Of a stretch of 64,000 nucleotides of DNA, positions 51,831 to 63,955 are shown piece by piece. Position 1 is the first letter of the stretch; the number at the start of each line of letters is the position of its first letter. The DNA comes from Aphidius gifuensis (lineage: Eukaryota > Arthropoda > Insecta > Hymenoptera > Braconidae). The notes beneath the pieces are model-generated. The model was not told the DNA's origin. It saw nothing but the letters and a program-made list of their open reading frames with translations, and did no database searches. The translations under genes were made by a program, and so were the position numbers. The DNA lies in contig NC_057788.1 of the NCBI RefSeq assembly GCF_014905175.1, forward strand, positions 19,686,154 to 19,750,153. The letters are read 5' to 3'.

Positions 51831-54350
51831 AACATGTAAATTTAATTTTTAAAAATACAAATGTCCAAGAAAAAGCAGTAGCTAAGGAATTAATGTCGCC
51901 AAAAAATTATGTTTCAAGGAAATAATTCCTGAGTCACATTAATTCCTGAGCTACATCTTTTCCTTAGCTACTGCTTTTCCTTGGACATTTTTTATTTATT
52001 TTAGAAATAAAATACATGTAAATTTATTTTTTAAAAATACAAATGTCCAAGAAAAAGCAGTAGCTAAGGGAAAGATGAAGCTAAGGAATTAATGTTGCCA
52101 AAAAATTATGTCTCAAGGAAATAATTCCTTAGTCACATTAATTCCTTAGCTACATCTTTTCCTTAGCTACTGCTTTTGCTTGGAAATTTTTATTTATTTT
52201 ATAAATGAAATACATGTAAATTTATTTTAAAAAAAAAAAATGTCCAAGGAAAAGCAGTAGCTAAGGAAAAGATGTAGCTAAGGAATAAATGTGACTAAGG
52301 AATTAATGTTGCCAAAAAATTATGTTTCAAGGAAATAATTCCTGAGTCACATTAATTCCTTAGCTACAAGTTTTCCTTAGCTACTGCTTTTCCTTGGACA
52401 TTTTTTATTTATTTTATAAATAAAAAACATGTAAATTTATTTTTTAAAAATACAAATGTCCAAGAAAAAGCAGTAGCTAAGGAAAAGATGAAGCTAAGGA
52501 ATTAATGTGTTAAAAATAATGTCTCAAATAATTCCTAGTCATTAATTCCTTGCTACATCTTTTCCTAGCTACTGCTTTTCTTGGAAATTTTTATTATTTA
52601 TAAATAAAAAATGCATGTAATTTTTCAAAAAAATGTCAAGGAAAAGCAGCAGCTAAGAAAAGATGAAAAGCAAAATTGATATTATAAATTATGTTTCAAG
52701 GAAATAATTCCTGAGTCACATTAATTCCTTAGCTACTGCTGTTTCTTAGACATTTTTTATTTATTTTAGAAATAAAATACATGTAAATTTTTTTTTAATA
52801 AAGTCCAACGAAAGCAGTAGCTAAAATTAATAATGCTAAAATTATTTCATAAACATAATTCTTTAACCTCAATTCATAGCCATCTTTTCCTAGCTACTGG
52901 TTTTCCTTGGACATTTTTATTTATTTTATAAATAAAATACATGTAAATTTATTTTTAAATACAAATGTCCAAGAAAAAGCAGTAGCTAAAAAGATGTAGC
53001 AAGAATTGAGGTTGCCAAATTATGTTTTGAAAATAATTCCTTAATCACTAAGCCTCTTTTCCTTAGCTTCTGGTTTTCCTTGGACATTTTTTATTTATTT
53101 TATAAATAAAATACATGTAAATTTATTTTTTAAAAATACAAATGTCCAAGAAAAAGCAGTAGCTAAGGAAAAGATGTAGCTAAGGAATTGAGGTTGCCAA
53201 ATAATTATGTTTTGAGGAAATAATTCTTTAGTCACATTAATCCCTTAGCTATTGCTTTTCCTTAGCTACTGCTTTTCCTTGGACATTTGTATTTTTGAAA
53301 AATAAATTTACATGTATTTTATTTATAAAATAAATAAAAAACGTCCAAGGAAAAGCAGTAGCTAAGGAAAAGTTGTAGCTAAGGAATTAATGTGACTAGG
53401 GAATTATTTCCTTGAAACATAATTCTTTGGCAGCCTCAATTCCTTAGCTACATCTTTTCCTTAGCTACTGCTTTTTCTTGGACATTTTTTATTTATTTTA
53501 TAAATAAATTGCACCTGAATTTGTTTTTCAAAAATACAAATGTCCACGGAAAAGCAGTAGCTAAAGGAAAGATGTAGCTAAGGAATTGAGGTTGCCAAAG
53601 AATTATGTTTTAAGGAAATAATTCCTTAGTCACATTAACCAGCTGCCTTTCCTAGCTACTGCTGGACATTTTATTTTGAAAAATAACTTTACATGTATTT
53701 TATTTATAAAATAAATAAAAAATGTCCAAGGAAAACCAGTAGCTAAGGAAAAGATGTAGCTAAGGAATTAATGTGGCTAAGGGATTAATGTTGCCAAAAA
53801 ATTATGTTTCAAGGAAATAATTCCTGAGTCACATTAATTCCTTAGCTACATCTTTTCCTTAGCTACTGCTTTTCCTTGGACATTTTTTATTTATTTTATG
53901 AATAAAATACATGTAAATTTTTTTTTTTAAAATACAAATGTCCAAGGAAAAGCAGTAGCTAAGGAATTAATGTGGCTCAGGAATTATTTCCTTAAAACAT
54001 AATTCTTTGGCAACCTCAATTCCTTAGCTACATCTTTTCCTTAGCTACTGCTTTTTCTTGGACATTTGTATTTTTAAAAAATAAATTTACATGTATTTTA
54101 TTTATAAAATAAATAAAAAATGTCCATGGAAAAGCAGTAGCTAAGGGAAAGATGTAGCTAAGGAATTAATGTGGCTAAGGGATTAATGTTGCCAAAAAAT
54201 TATGTTTCAAGGAAATAATTCCTGAGTCACATTAATTCCTTAGCTACATCTTTTTCTTAGCTACTGCTTTTCCTTGGACTTTTCTATTTTTGTTAAATAA
54301 ATTTACATGTACTTTATTTATTAAATGAATAAAAATGTTCAAGGAAAAGC
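51830..54350. repeat. Palindromic satellite array, about 190-bp units
   Basis: Roughly 13 units share AATGTCCAAGGAAAAGCAGT with AGCTAAGGAAAAGATGTAGC, and the reverse complement of both within the same unit, so each unit is a long hairpin. AAATACATGTAAATTTATTT links units. Unit starts are near 51861, 52044, 52239, 52456, 52630, 52796, 52967, 53143, 53342, 53540, 53720, 53938, 54118 and 54330. Some are deleted or mutated (52540-52900). Solitary relatives lie at 55270-55460 and 56480-56740. Confidence 0.85.
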
Positions 54351-55270
54351 AGTATGGTTAGCTACCTTATTTCCTACATGATAATGATAATAATCATAAT
54401 AGTAATATACCTGAGTCAACAATACAATATACAGATGTTAAAACAATCGGTAATTATATTCTAATACAATATTCAAGACGATTGTTTTATTTATTAAACT
54501 TGTTGTTTTTAATCCAAACCGATCCAAACATGAACATGATTGTTAAAGTTGCATATTCAAAATTACTCGTCGCTAGCCTGCCGGTAAAACAGCTGGCTTA
54601 GTATTTTCAATATACAGTAATTGGATGAGAACCGTTTTCTCATAAATGTCGTCTAAAATCTCGACTATAACCTCAAGCTGTCATTTTAATGTTAATTCGA
54701 GTAAAACAAAAAATTATGCTTAATTTATTGAAAAATATTCATGATTAGAATGATTAGAAACAAATTACAAACATAAATAGTCTATCTATCAACAATTTAG
54801 TTTCTTTTGTAAAATGCAATTGATATTCTAAATTTTTTACTTTAAGGGAATCTTACAGAATATCCGACGTCGGCCCGACTGAAATCCCGACTTTCCTCCG
54901 ACTTTATTAAGTCGGACGCGACACATATTTTTCTACCTGGGTATATTCAAATATTAATTTACTCATATATATTAGTTGTATTCATAAATATAAATAAATA
55001 TAACAATACTTTTTTTATAGAAAGCGGTAGAATGACTTTTGATCTAGGAACGACACGACTCAAATAAATTAATTGCCAAAAATAAACAAACATAGCAACC
55101 ATACAACAACACGTAGCAACGTGTTAGTATGAGAGAGAAAATAATAAAATATTAGTTATAAACAAATGCTAAAAAATTTCGACCAATCACATCACGAATA
55201 AAAAGCGGTCAAGTGTACTTTTTATAATAGGATTACGAGTTTTTTTTATATATTCTATTAATATTTATAT
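54351..55270. other. Spacer with a small GTCGG palindrome
   Basis: Contains a palindromic block GTCGGCCCGACTGAAATCCC ... AAGTCGGACGCGAC with a CCTGGGTA end (54870-54953), likely a MITE. An Asn/Asp-coding triplet stretch (54379-54430) resembles the tract of the BEN gene at 44681 but shows no exon continuity. No gene supported. Confidence 0.4.
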
Positions 55271-55461
55271 TAAAAAAAGTTAGCTACTGCTTTTCTTTGG
55301 ACATTTTTTTTTTTTTAATAGAAATACATGTATATTATTTCGAAGAAAAATGGTAACTAAGAAAAAGATGTAGCTAAGGAATTAAAGTTGCCAAAGAAAT
55401 TATGTTTTGAGCAACATTAATTCCTTAGCTACTGCTTTTTCTTGGACATTTTTATTAATAA

Positions 55462-56457
55462 CCCGAGCTAAAAAATCTCAGTCTTAAAAATGTCGAAGTC
55501 TTAAAACAGTCTTTATTTGTCCAGCTAGGAAGACTTCGGAAGACTTCCAATTTAAGACCTCAGGCTTACGAAGTCTTCCATTTAAAGACTTCGTAAGCCT
55601 GAAGTCTTTCAGAGGAAGTCTTCCATTTCAAGACCGTAGGCTTCCGAAGTCTTCCATTTTTTTATTTTTTTTTTATTTTGAGCCGTAATAAAAGCAAAAA
55701 ATAAAAACCTACGAAGGAACGATCATAGGTCTCTGGTGTGAAAGTCGGATAGGCTGACTATTCAGCCATTTGTTCAATTGATATTTATGGAGATTATTAA
55801 CCTTATAAACTTTTGACTTCTAATTTTTGTTATTTGAATCAATTTTATATTATAAATATCTGAATAAATATTTAAAGTAAAATTTAATTTAGATCTATTA
55901 AAATTAGAAGAACTTGATTTTTTTTTCTTAAAAATATATCAATTTTAAAAAATTATGTAATAAAATGAATTAGGTGATAAGAGCAATATGTTAATACGAA
56001 TTAGCGAGATATAGTCGTTTTTATAGATATAAATTAATTAGAAACTTGATAACTTTATATCGGGTAGTTTGAAATTTTTCTAAGTTCCTTAATTTTTGTT
56101 AAAATAAATTTACAAGTCTTTTATTTCAAGACCGCAGGCTTCCAAAGTCGTTTTTCTTCAAAATTTATTTTATTTTATTTTTATCCCCATTTGATGGTGG
56201 ACCCTAAAATAAACCCTGCTGTGTTATGAAAAAATTTTAGAAAACCTGAGAAGCTTCTGGATCTTTCCAAATCAAGCGTTAACGCTTGATTTGAAGACTA
56301 CGGCAGCTTTGAAAATTATCAAAAAAATTGTAATTTTATGTGAAAGACTTCGGAAGACTAATAAAGCGCGTTTTAAGACTTGGAAGACAGTTTAAGTTCA
56401 ATAAAGCGCGTTCTAGGACTTGGAAGACCTCGGAAGACTGAGATTTTTTAGCTCGGG
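55462..56457. mobile_element. Non-autonomous DNA element with CCCGAGCTAAAAAATCTCAG ends
   Basis: The left terminus CCCGAGCTAAAAAATCTCAG and the right terminus CTGAGATTTTTTAGCTCGGG are perfect inverted copies of at least 24 bases. The interior repeats GGAAGACTTCGGAAGAC and TAAGCCTGAAG words in both directions. Flanking sequence on both sides is a satellite unit, so the element inserted into it. No transposase is encoded; target duplication not resolved. Confidence 0.75.
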
Positions 56458-56890
56458 ATATTATTTATTAAATGAATAGAAATTGAAGGAAGAATGGTAG
56501 CTAAGGAAAAGATGTAGCTATGAATTAAAGTTGCAAAAGAAATTATGTTTTGAGCAACATTATTCCCTTAGCTACTGCTTTTCTTTTGACATTTTTTAGC
56601 ATTTAACATTTTAGAAAAAGCAGTAGCTAAGGAAACGATGTAGCTAAAGATTTAATGTTGCTTTAAAACATAATTTTTCTGGCCACATCAATTCTTTAGC
56701 TACTTCTTTCTCTTAGCTATTTATTTTTATCGGATTTCTTTCATTAAAATAAGTTGCATTCATTTTATTTGTATAAAATTAAAATATTCAAAAAAAATTA
56801 ATGGATTAAGTTCTGGTAATATGAAAGTAATTCAACAATTATTGATACATTTAATAGCAACTTATTATTTTTCAAACTGTGAATTAATTG
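56458..56890. repeat. Solitary satellite unit remnants
   Basis: Diverged palindromic copies of the AGCTAAGGAAAAGATGTAGC satellite, on the right side of the CCCGAGC element. AT-rich spacer follows to 56890. Confidence 0.5.
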
Positions 56891-56892
56891 AC

Positions 56893-57028
56893 TGCCAGAA
56901 ACTACCAGTAAACTACCGGTAGATTATTGGTAGGACTTCCTGGTAGATCTTAGAGAGATTACTAGTAGGACATACCGGAAAGATTTACCAGTAATCTACC
57001 AGTAAGACCTACCAGTAATCTACTGGTA
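56893..57028. repeat. TACCAGTAATCTACCAGTA repeat cluster
   Basis: ACCAGTAA/TACTGGTAG words recur at least eight times in both directions over 135 bp, forming a short palindromic array. No coding frame. Confidence 0.6.
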
Positions 57029-57039
57029 GATTACCCTAG

Positions 57040-57780
57040 CGGATGGCTCGGCTCTCCAATGTAGCACTCAGTCGACAGCGATTTGACAGCCGATCGACAG
57101 GTTCGACAGCATATATAAAACGTAATTCACGAACACCGGATACTCAAAATGAGTTGGAAAAATATGAAATAAATATAAGATTATAATGACAATAACTTAA
57201 ACTGACTGAAACCTTGACTAGTACATGTATTAAATATTAAATAAGAAATTAAATTATACACGGTAGAGAGGTTACATTGACATGATTCGCATTTCTACTG
57301 GAGTCAGAAAGCTGTCGAGCCTCAGACCATTCATCGGTAATTGACTCGGTCATTATTACCGACATATTTTGTCACTAAATCGACAGGCTTTCGACACCGA
57401 ATTGAGAGCTGTCTAATTTATGCATTTTTCATTGTTTTAAATTGTTTAAACATTATTAATGATAAATTTGTATTTTTTTTATGAAAAATAATAGAAAATA
57501 AAAAATAACTTGTAAAAATTACGAACAAAAAAAAAATTTTTTTTAATAAATTTTTACAAATTTTTTTTTATTTTCTATTATTTTTTTATGAAAAAAATAC
57601 AAATTCTTCATTAATAAAGTCCTTCATGATGTTTAAACAATTAAAAACAATGAAAAATGGATAAATAAGACACCTCTCAATTCGGTGTCGAAAGCCTGTC
57701 GAAAGCCGGTCGAAATGCTGTCGAAATGCAATCGAAACGGTGTCGAGACATAGTCAACTGGCATATAGTGATATAAAATT
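57040..57780. mobile_element. Foldback element with GTCGACAG/CTGTCGA words
   Basis: An inverted pair surrounds an AT-rich centre: AATCGACAGGCTTTCGACAC (about 57382) and GTGTCGAAAGCCTGTCGAAA (about 57685), with ATTTTTCATTGTTTTAAATT-type sequences nested inside in reverse. Outer GTCGA words extend the arms. The structure fits a large hairpin-forming MITE. Confidence 0.55.
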
Positions 57781-58034
57781 AAAAAAAAATTATTTTGGCG
57801 ATTGTTTAATCTTTAAATGCTTAATCATACTGTTTTATTTTGTTTTTTTTATGCAATTGTTATTAACAATAGATTTAAAAATTGTTAACAAAAAAAAATG
57901 ATCATGTGCCTTCCCTGCGGGGGGAATTTTAATTTCTTTTTTAATATATATCGAAACTACTAAATATATTTCGTGACTACAAATTTATTTCATTTTTCAT
58001 GGTTACAATGATTATTGTTACAACTAAAATTTAT

Positions 58035-60223
58035 TTAATTTTCATTCATTTTGCTTGTTCCTTCTAATGGGTCATCTTCATGTCCGGAATCACTTTCTTC
58101 TAACTTTTTAAATTCTCTGTTTTTATTCATTTTGTTGTACCATGATTTTAGTCTGTCAATGTTAAATATATATTACAAAATTGTCGAGTTCGATTGTATT
58201 ATTATTATTTACTTTTTTCCCTCGGTTGAATCAGGATTTAACGTTTTAGTTGTTGCTGAAGTCGTTGTTATATTTTTAATTTTTTTATATTCATTTATTG
58301 TCAGTTCCTTTAACGCTATCACATCACCCTTTTTCCCCTCGAAATTTTCTGCCTCTTCATTCCATATAGTTAGTTCAATCTAAAATATATTTTCTTTAGT
58401 AAATTTAATATCTTTATTTAGTTTAATCAAATTTTTTTTCATTTAAATTTTATTTTACTTCATAATCACTGTCGTTTGCTAATGTTATTGTTCTTTTCTT
58501 TAATAACCGTCCTGACATTGCATATATAAATTCCACTTCACACCACCCCTTTTTCCCCAAAAATAATTACCGGCCGCGAAAAAATAGAAATAGCAATATT
58601 ATTATGAGCATACGATAGTTTATTTAATTTGTAATATGACGAAAAAAAAATTTTTAAAATCGATGCATTTTTGAATGGTGGGGCTATTTGTTAAGATTCT
58701 TTTTTTATTAACAATTTTATTAATTGTTATTCCGAGTCAGCGACGCGAGAATTGAGAGAATTCGAATTGAAAAGTTTATGTCACTAATACTTTCACGGTG
58801 CGTGTAAATACAACAGCTGTGAGTGTGTGTGTGCGTCAAGTCGGGTACAGTCGGGAAGCGTCGGATAGCGTCGGATCGAAATAAAACTATCTCACTTTTT
58901 TATATATCTATCGCGGTCGCACAGGAGAGTTTTGAGTGGGGACTCGTGAGGGGAAACGCGTTAATCAAAAAATATAAAACTTTAAAAATTAATTACGCGA
59001 AAACGGATGGTTAAAAAAAAAAAACTTATTTGACTTACCCCCCCTAAAATATTATTCTCTACAACTTTTATTTGGAACATTTTTATCTAATTCTAACAGG
59101 GATCGCGGAATCAATTATTTTATTTTTAATTAATTTTTTTTAACCCTTTCCCGGGGGGATAGAATTTTTTTAATATTTTTATTGAAATCAGAAGGGTCGA
59201 ATTTAGTTATAATAATTTTTTTATAAAAATGGAACCAAATTTTTTAAAATGTTCATTTAAAAGGGATCTTTCCTGGATCAAATACTACTCTAGCAATAAA
59301 CATTCAGGGGGAAGTTCCAAAACCGTTCATTTCTTATAAGAGAAGGATAGAAGAAGAGATAGAAGATTGAGCCAGAAGAGATAGAGAGAAGGATAGAGCT
59401 AGAAGAATAAAACCGAACGACGGTATTGGAACGTACCCCAAATTTTCAATGTAATTCAGCCGACTGAAACCCGTAAATTCAAAAAGTAATTAGCCAATAT
59501 CTTTTAAACGGCACTAAGGAAATGGATAATTTTTTTCATTAATTTCGTAAAAGTGTACAAATCTGTAAAAAATCAAAATTTAAATTAAAAGTTTTAAAAG
59601 TACAAGCGCAAACGTACATATACTCCCTATGCTTGCGTGTTAAAGTTGTCAACTTTGACACTAATTATCTGGATTTTGACGCAGAGGAGAATTACGAAAA
59701 AATTCCACCAAATAGATAATTATTTCATTTAAACATTAAAAAAAAAAAATCGAAAATTAAATTACGGGAATTTCATTTAAAAACAACCTTAATAATTTAT
59801 CATGTTAATAATTTTTGTTTAAATCTTTTTGTTCTATATATTTTATTGATAACCGTACCTTAATCAATCCATGATGTTTATTTGCAGCTTCTCCAAAAAA
59901 AATACATCTTATTTTGTCACTGTCATCACATATATCCATTGTAAATTTTTTACCACATCCACGTTCGTTTTTCCATTCCTTTATTTCACTTTTATGTAGA
60001 ATTCGTGCCCGTATTCTATCACTGTATTAAATTTTTAATTTTATTTTTTATGAAAATTATATTAATCCTATTTTTTTACTTACCATATTGTGTTTAATTT
60101 TAAATTTATTATTTTTGTAAGTTTCTTTTTCATCAATGTATTTTTCGTTGTGGTTTTATCACTTAGTTTTAATTTTTTTTCTTCATTTTTTGGATTTTCC
60201 CCTTCTTGTTTTCTTTTACCCAT
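58035..60223 (-). pseudogene. RPA70-like protein, copy B, interrupted
   Basis: The first exons (from ATG 60223, MGKRKQEGENPKNEEKK-like) include GKKFTMDICDDSDKIRCIFF (59950-59900). This segment is intact where copy A has lost a base, so copy B shows the ancestral reading. The sequence from about 58541 to 59800 is unrelated and replaces the DBD-A/DBD-B linker. DBD-B resumes at about 58540 and ends SKMNEN at 58035. It is 70-80 percent alike by eye; no alignment was computed. The gene is on the same strand as copy A. Confidence 0.6.
58541..59800. other. Unrelated insertion within RPA-like copy B
   Basis: This stretch has no counterpart in copy A. It contains a GT-rich and CGGGT/CGTCGG-rich block (58820-58870) and GC-richer DNA than its flanks, including GATAGAAGAAGAGATAGAAG-like purine runs (59343-59400). 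No coding frame or terminal repeats recognised. Confidence 0.4.
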
Positions 60224-60538
60224 TTTGATTTTATTGGCTTATGATTTTTAAAATTCCGTTGTATCTGTTTTCAAATCTGTTTTCAAATTGGTTATTTGTA
60301 CCTGTTTTCAAATTTGTTGATGTTTTCTTTTTTTTATTCATTCATTCATGTGAAGTTGTTGCATTGTTTTTGTTTTTATTTCAATGTCATAAATTATTGG
60401 TTACTGTATGTTGTTTTGAATTTGACTGAAATGGATTCACATTATTATATCTTAGATTACATATATTGTATTATTTTTTAAAATTGTTATTTTATTTTTA
60501 TTTTTGTCGGTGATTTACTTGATAATTATTTTTTTCAG
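60224..60538. other. Upstream region of RPA-like copy B
   Basis: Shares sequence with 51557-51785 up to AACTGAAATGGATT (about 60424-60438), then runs into the + strand gene's first visible acceptor site at 60538. Confidence 0.4.
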
Positions 60539-61334
60539 ATGAAAATGCAGATAGTTTCCATAATTCCACAATCGTTGACAATTCAATTGGGGTTACTTAC
60601 ACATTTGGTATTTCATTATATATTTGTTATCATTTTCTTCGTTTATTTCCTACATTTTAATTTACAGATTCATCCAAGTTCGTGTTTCAAGATACATTCT
60701 TCTCATTTTTTTCTTGCCCTATTTCACCATTCAAAAATCCAATGAACAAAACTTCTCCAGAACGTGAGTTGTTTTGAATTATTTCTCTTTCTAATTAACC
60801 TTCTTATTTTTGCTTTACCTTTTTTTAGTTAATCAACTGTTGATTTCATGCGGCCGTGAGGTATCGCATACGCTTAATGATGCAGGGCCTTTTCTAGTTT
60901 GTGGTTTACAATATTTATGTGAAAAATGCAGCCAAATAAGAAAAGCTCGATGTGATTTTTATCATTTTTATGGCAATGATTATAAAGCCAATATATGGAT
61001 TGATCAGTTCATACCGTTTTCGATGGATATGCCAAAACTACCTCGTATTGTTGTTTTGCTACAACAAATGGCCTTGAGTAGTATACCCGATGTTGAGCTC
61101 CAACTTCGGTATCTTTTTCGGTCATTATATATATCACATCCTGATGCCAATCATATTAAGTTTGAAGTTTTTTTGTATAATAACAGCACTGCTAGCAAGA
61201 AGTGTGTTTCTTCTGATTATATTCTTAATTTAGCCTATTATTCACTCGTCCAAATTTCTCAGAATCATCAGCTTTCTCCTTATCTTGATTTGATCCACGT
61301 ACGATTGCGTACGATTTTCTGCAGGAGCAATTGA
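60539..61334 (+). CDS. Unrecognised three-exon protein, 5' end not found
   Basis: Exon blocks 60539-60606, 60668-60761 and 60829-61334 join in consistent phase across GT-AG introns. They read DENADSFHNSTIVDNSIGVT, then DSSKFVFQDTFFSFFSCPIS, then LNQLLISCGREVSHTLNDAG with CGLQYLCEKCSQIRKARCDF and IDQFIPFSMDMPKLPRIVVL. The Cys-rich segment (CxxC) may bind zinc. I do not recognise the family. Its end overlaps, in opposite direction, the Helitron replicase segment from 61310, so the last residues (VRLRTIFCRS) may not be genuine. Because it adjoins Helitron parts, it could be a host gene piece carried by that element. Confidence 0.4.
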
Positions 61335-62517
61335 ATAAGGGAGCATATGAACAATCAGGATTAAATATAACAGTTGATGATTCATCTATTGGTATATCAG
61401 TTGTTTCCTCAAAATCATTCTCATGTATATCTATATTCATACTATTTTCAATTTTCCATTCGCGTGATATTTCAATATTGTGATGAATGAATAAATTTTG
61501 AGTTTGTAGGAACGTTAGCCAGACTTTCAATTTACCAGTATTGACGTAATCGCTTAAATACGATGACTTAAACGCTAACCGTTTTTTCAAATGTACATTG
61601 ATTGTGCAATCATTATCGATATTTCTTGGTAAACTACAAACTGTTTGATCAACACTAATAGGTACATTAATGATATTTCCTTTCAATCCAAACTGGCCAT
61701 CTACTCCTAGTTTACGAATTTGTAAGAATGGTAATCTTGGAGAAATTAATCGTTCCTCTACTTTATTCAAAAATGGTAAGTCAGGTTTAATTGGATAATA
61801 GAAACCGTTTATTCTCGCTAATTCAGGAATTTTGCCTCGCAGTAAACTCTTATTACAAGTGTAACAAACTGTTTATTCGTTTTGAATGTTTTCAAAGCAT
61901 TGTTGAACTGATTCGTGTATTTCACTAATTTTTTTTACACCATTCAAATACCACATACGATCACAACATTCACAACGAAAGCACATTCCATCTTCGATGT
62001 TCAATTGTAACTCTTTGAATATTACTTCCCATAATTTTTCAGAATTTTTTTTTTTTTCTTCAAAATAATGAATTTTACTGGAATTTTTTTTTCGTCTTTT
62101 ACAATCAGGGTCATCATGGTATTGATTTTTCATAGAAGTAGCTTTTATTTTTTGTTTACGATTTTTATAAATTCCATCTTTAAAACGGTCACTTTCCCGA
62201 TGATTTTTATTTTGGTCTTTTATTTTTCGATAATTTTCATCTTTTTTATAACGATTTTTTTTTGATAGTTCTTGGGTCTTTCTTTTTTTTAATTTTAAAT
62301 TTAGGTCATTTATTAGGCGTTTTTTCATTTTAGAATTATTTAAGATGTATGTTTTCTTCCTAAAATCTTCATCATTTTGGAGACGTTTTTTCTTTGAAAC
62401 ATATTTAGCTTTATTCCTATGAATTCTATAATTTACATCTTCTAATAACCGTATTTTCTTGCGCTTATTTTTGTTTTCTTCTTTACGACGTTTTGCATCC
62501 TTAGACTGTGCTGGCAT
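61310..62517 (-). pseudogene. Helitron replicase, amino-terminal part
   Basis: The minus strand starts MPAQSKDAKRRKEENKNKRK at 62517 and runs through basic repeats (KKRLQNDEDFRKKTY-like units), then DGMCFRCECCDRMWYLNGVK. An in-frame TAA at 61875-61873 interrupts before CYTCNKSLLRGKIPELARIN, VEERLISPRLPFLQIRKLG and LPRNIDNDCTINVHLKKRLA. These are the landmark motifs of the Cys-rich region upstream of the HUH Rep domain in insect Helitrons (as in DUF6570-type regions). The Rep domain itself is absent, since the sequence switches near 61310. It complements the helicase fragment at 47949-50008 but lies on the opposite strand. Confidence 0.75.
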
Positions 62518-62952
62518 GTTATGATTTTCATTTATTTACTTTTATTAAACTGATCGCATATGATATTCTTAGGTTTTTTGGTGAACTTGAACCAAAAAAA
62601 ATTTATATGATTTGTGAGTAACCTATAAAGAATTAAATTATTTAATAAATCTATCTACATTTCAATAGATATTTACCATTTAATATTACTACATAAAATT
62701 TAGATGAAATTTGTAACGTTGAAACTTTGCTACTTATTTAGTTAATATATGTCGCAAATTATGTTCAAACAATTTTAACATCTTCAGATATTCATTTGAC
62801 ATCTTATGAATAAAAAAAAATTGAAGATTTTTTATCGTATATATATCGTAAATATATTTATCTTAATTTCCTTTATATTCAGAGGGTAATTCCTTCTTAT
62901 TTTCCCATATTTATCGTTTTTTTCTTTATATTCAGTGATTTTTTCTTTATAT
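62518..62952. other. AT-rich spacer
   Basis: No gene recognised. A tandem phrase TTTATATTCAGAG/TTTATATTCAGTG (about 62873-62938) directly precedes the LTR-like segment. Confidence 0.45.
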
Positions 62953-63955
62953 TGTTACGTACCAAGTTGAAAAATTAAAATTTAACTATGAAATAACAAG
63001 AAAAAGAAAGAATATGTAAAATCAAAATTAAATAACCAAATAATCATAGAATAATTAAAATAAATCAACTTGGTATTTCATGTTAAAATTAAAAATCCTC
63101 TTATTTTGTTATTCCCTACAGGGTAACGGGTTAGGAGGGAATGTGTATGATTGTAGATGTACCTTGATGTAAGAATAATCCGAAACAATTGTTGAGAGCG
63201 TGTCAATCTGGATGGTCGCCTGTTGATGTTTGTAGTCTCGAATAATCCAAACGGTAAAATAAACTCGAAGCACAGAAAACAACACCCCGGAGAAATGTCA
63301 CAGTCAATAATTTTTATATAGGATTAGGGAAGGTTAAATAACACAGGAAATAATAATTTATCACAAGAATTAATTAGTTTAAATTTACTCGAAAAATGTT
63401 ATTTATTTAAAACGTAAAAGTTCAATTGATTTTATTTAATTTTTATCAGATGTAATTGATTTAATTTTAATTTTAATTTTTAATTTTTAATTTAGTTTCA
63501 ATGATTTGAATAGAACGAAAGTTGTCGCAAGAGTGAAGCTCCTTAAAAATTATAAATAATAATTCCCATAAAAAATTAAATTAAAAAGTAGGGATGATCT
63601 TAGGTGGTAACATCTTTGACCAATCAAAATGATGGTTCTCATGATAGTCAGCATTTAATTGTTGCTGAGATATTATTCTAAATAATTAATAAATTCAACG
63701 GATGTTAAATATCGAGTTGCTGATTTAAAAATGCAACTGCGGCTTGAGAAAATAAAATTTAAAATGAAAAATTATATTGAAAAGGTAAATAATATTTAAA
63801 TAAAAAATGTCCATGATGCTAAAAGTGAAATATAATTATTAAAAATAAAAAGAAAAAATTTATGTGCTACTCGATATTGTTCTATATCCCTTGAATTTAC
63901 CAAATATTATTTATTAATTAATTATTTTTAAATATTAAAATACCAGTACGTAACA
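62953..63955. mobile_element. Probable LTR of a retrotransposon, about 1 kb
   Basis: It starts TGTTACGTAC and ends GTACGTAACA, giving the TG...CA ends and a ten-base perfect terminal inverted repeat usual for LTRs. Inner sequence has AACTTGGT/ACCAAGTT inverted words. If this is a 5' LTR, the element body continues beyond the window. Orientation and superfamily are undecided. Confidence 0.5.

Noticed and set aside
51830..54350. CRISPR-like array
   Set aside because: Repeats are about 190 bp, palindromic throughout, without unique spacers, and the genome is eukaryotic.
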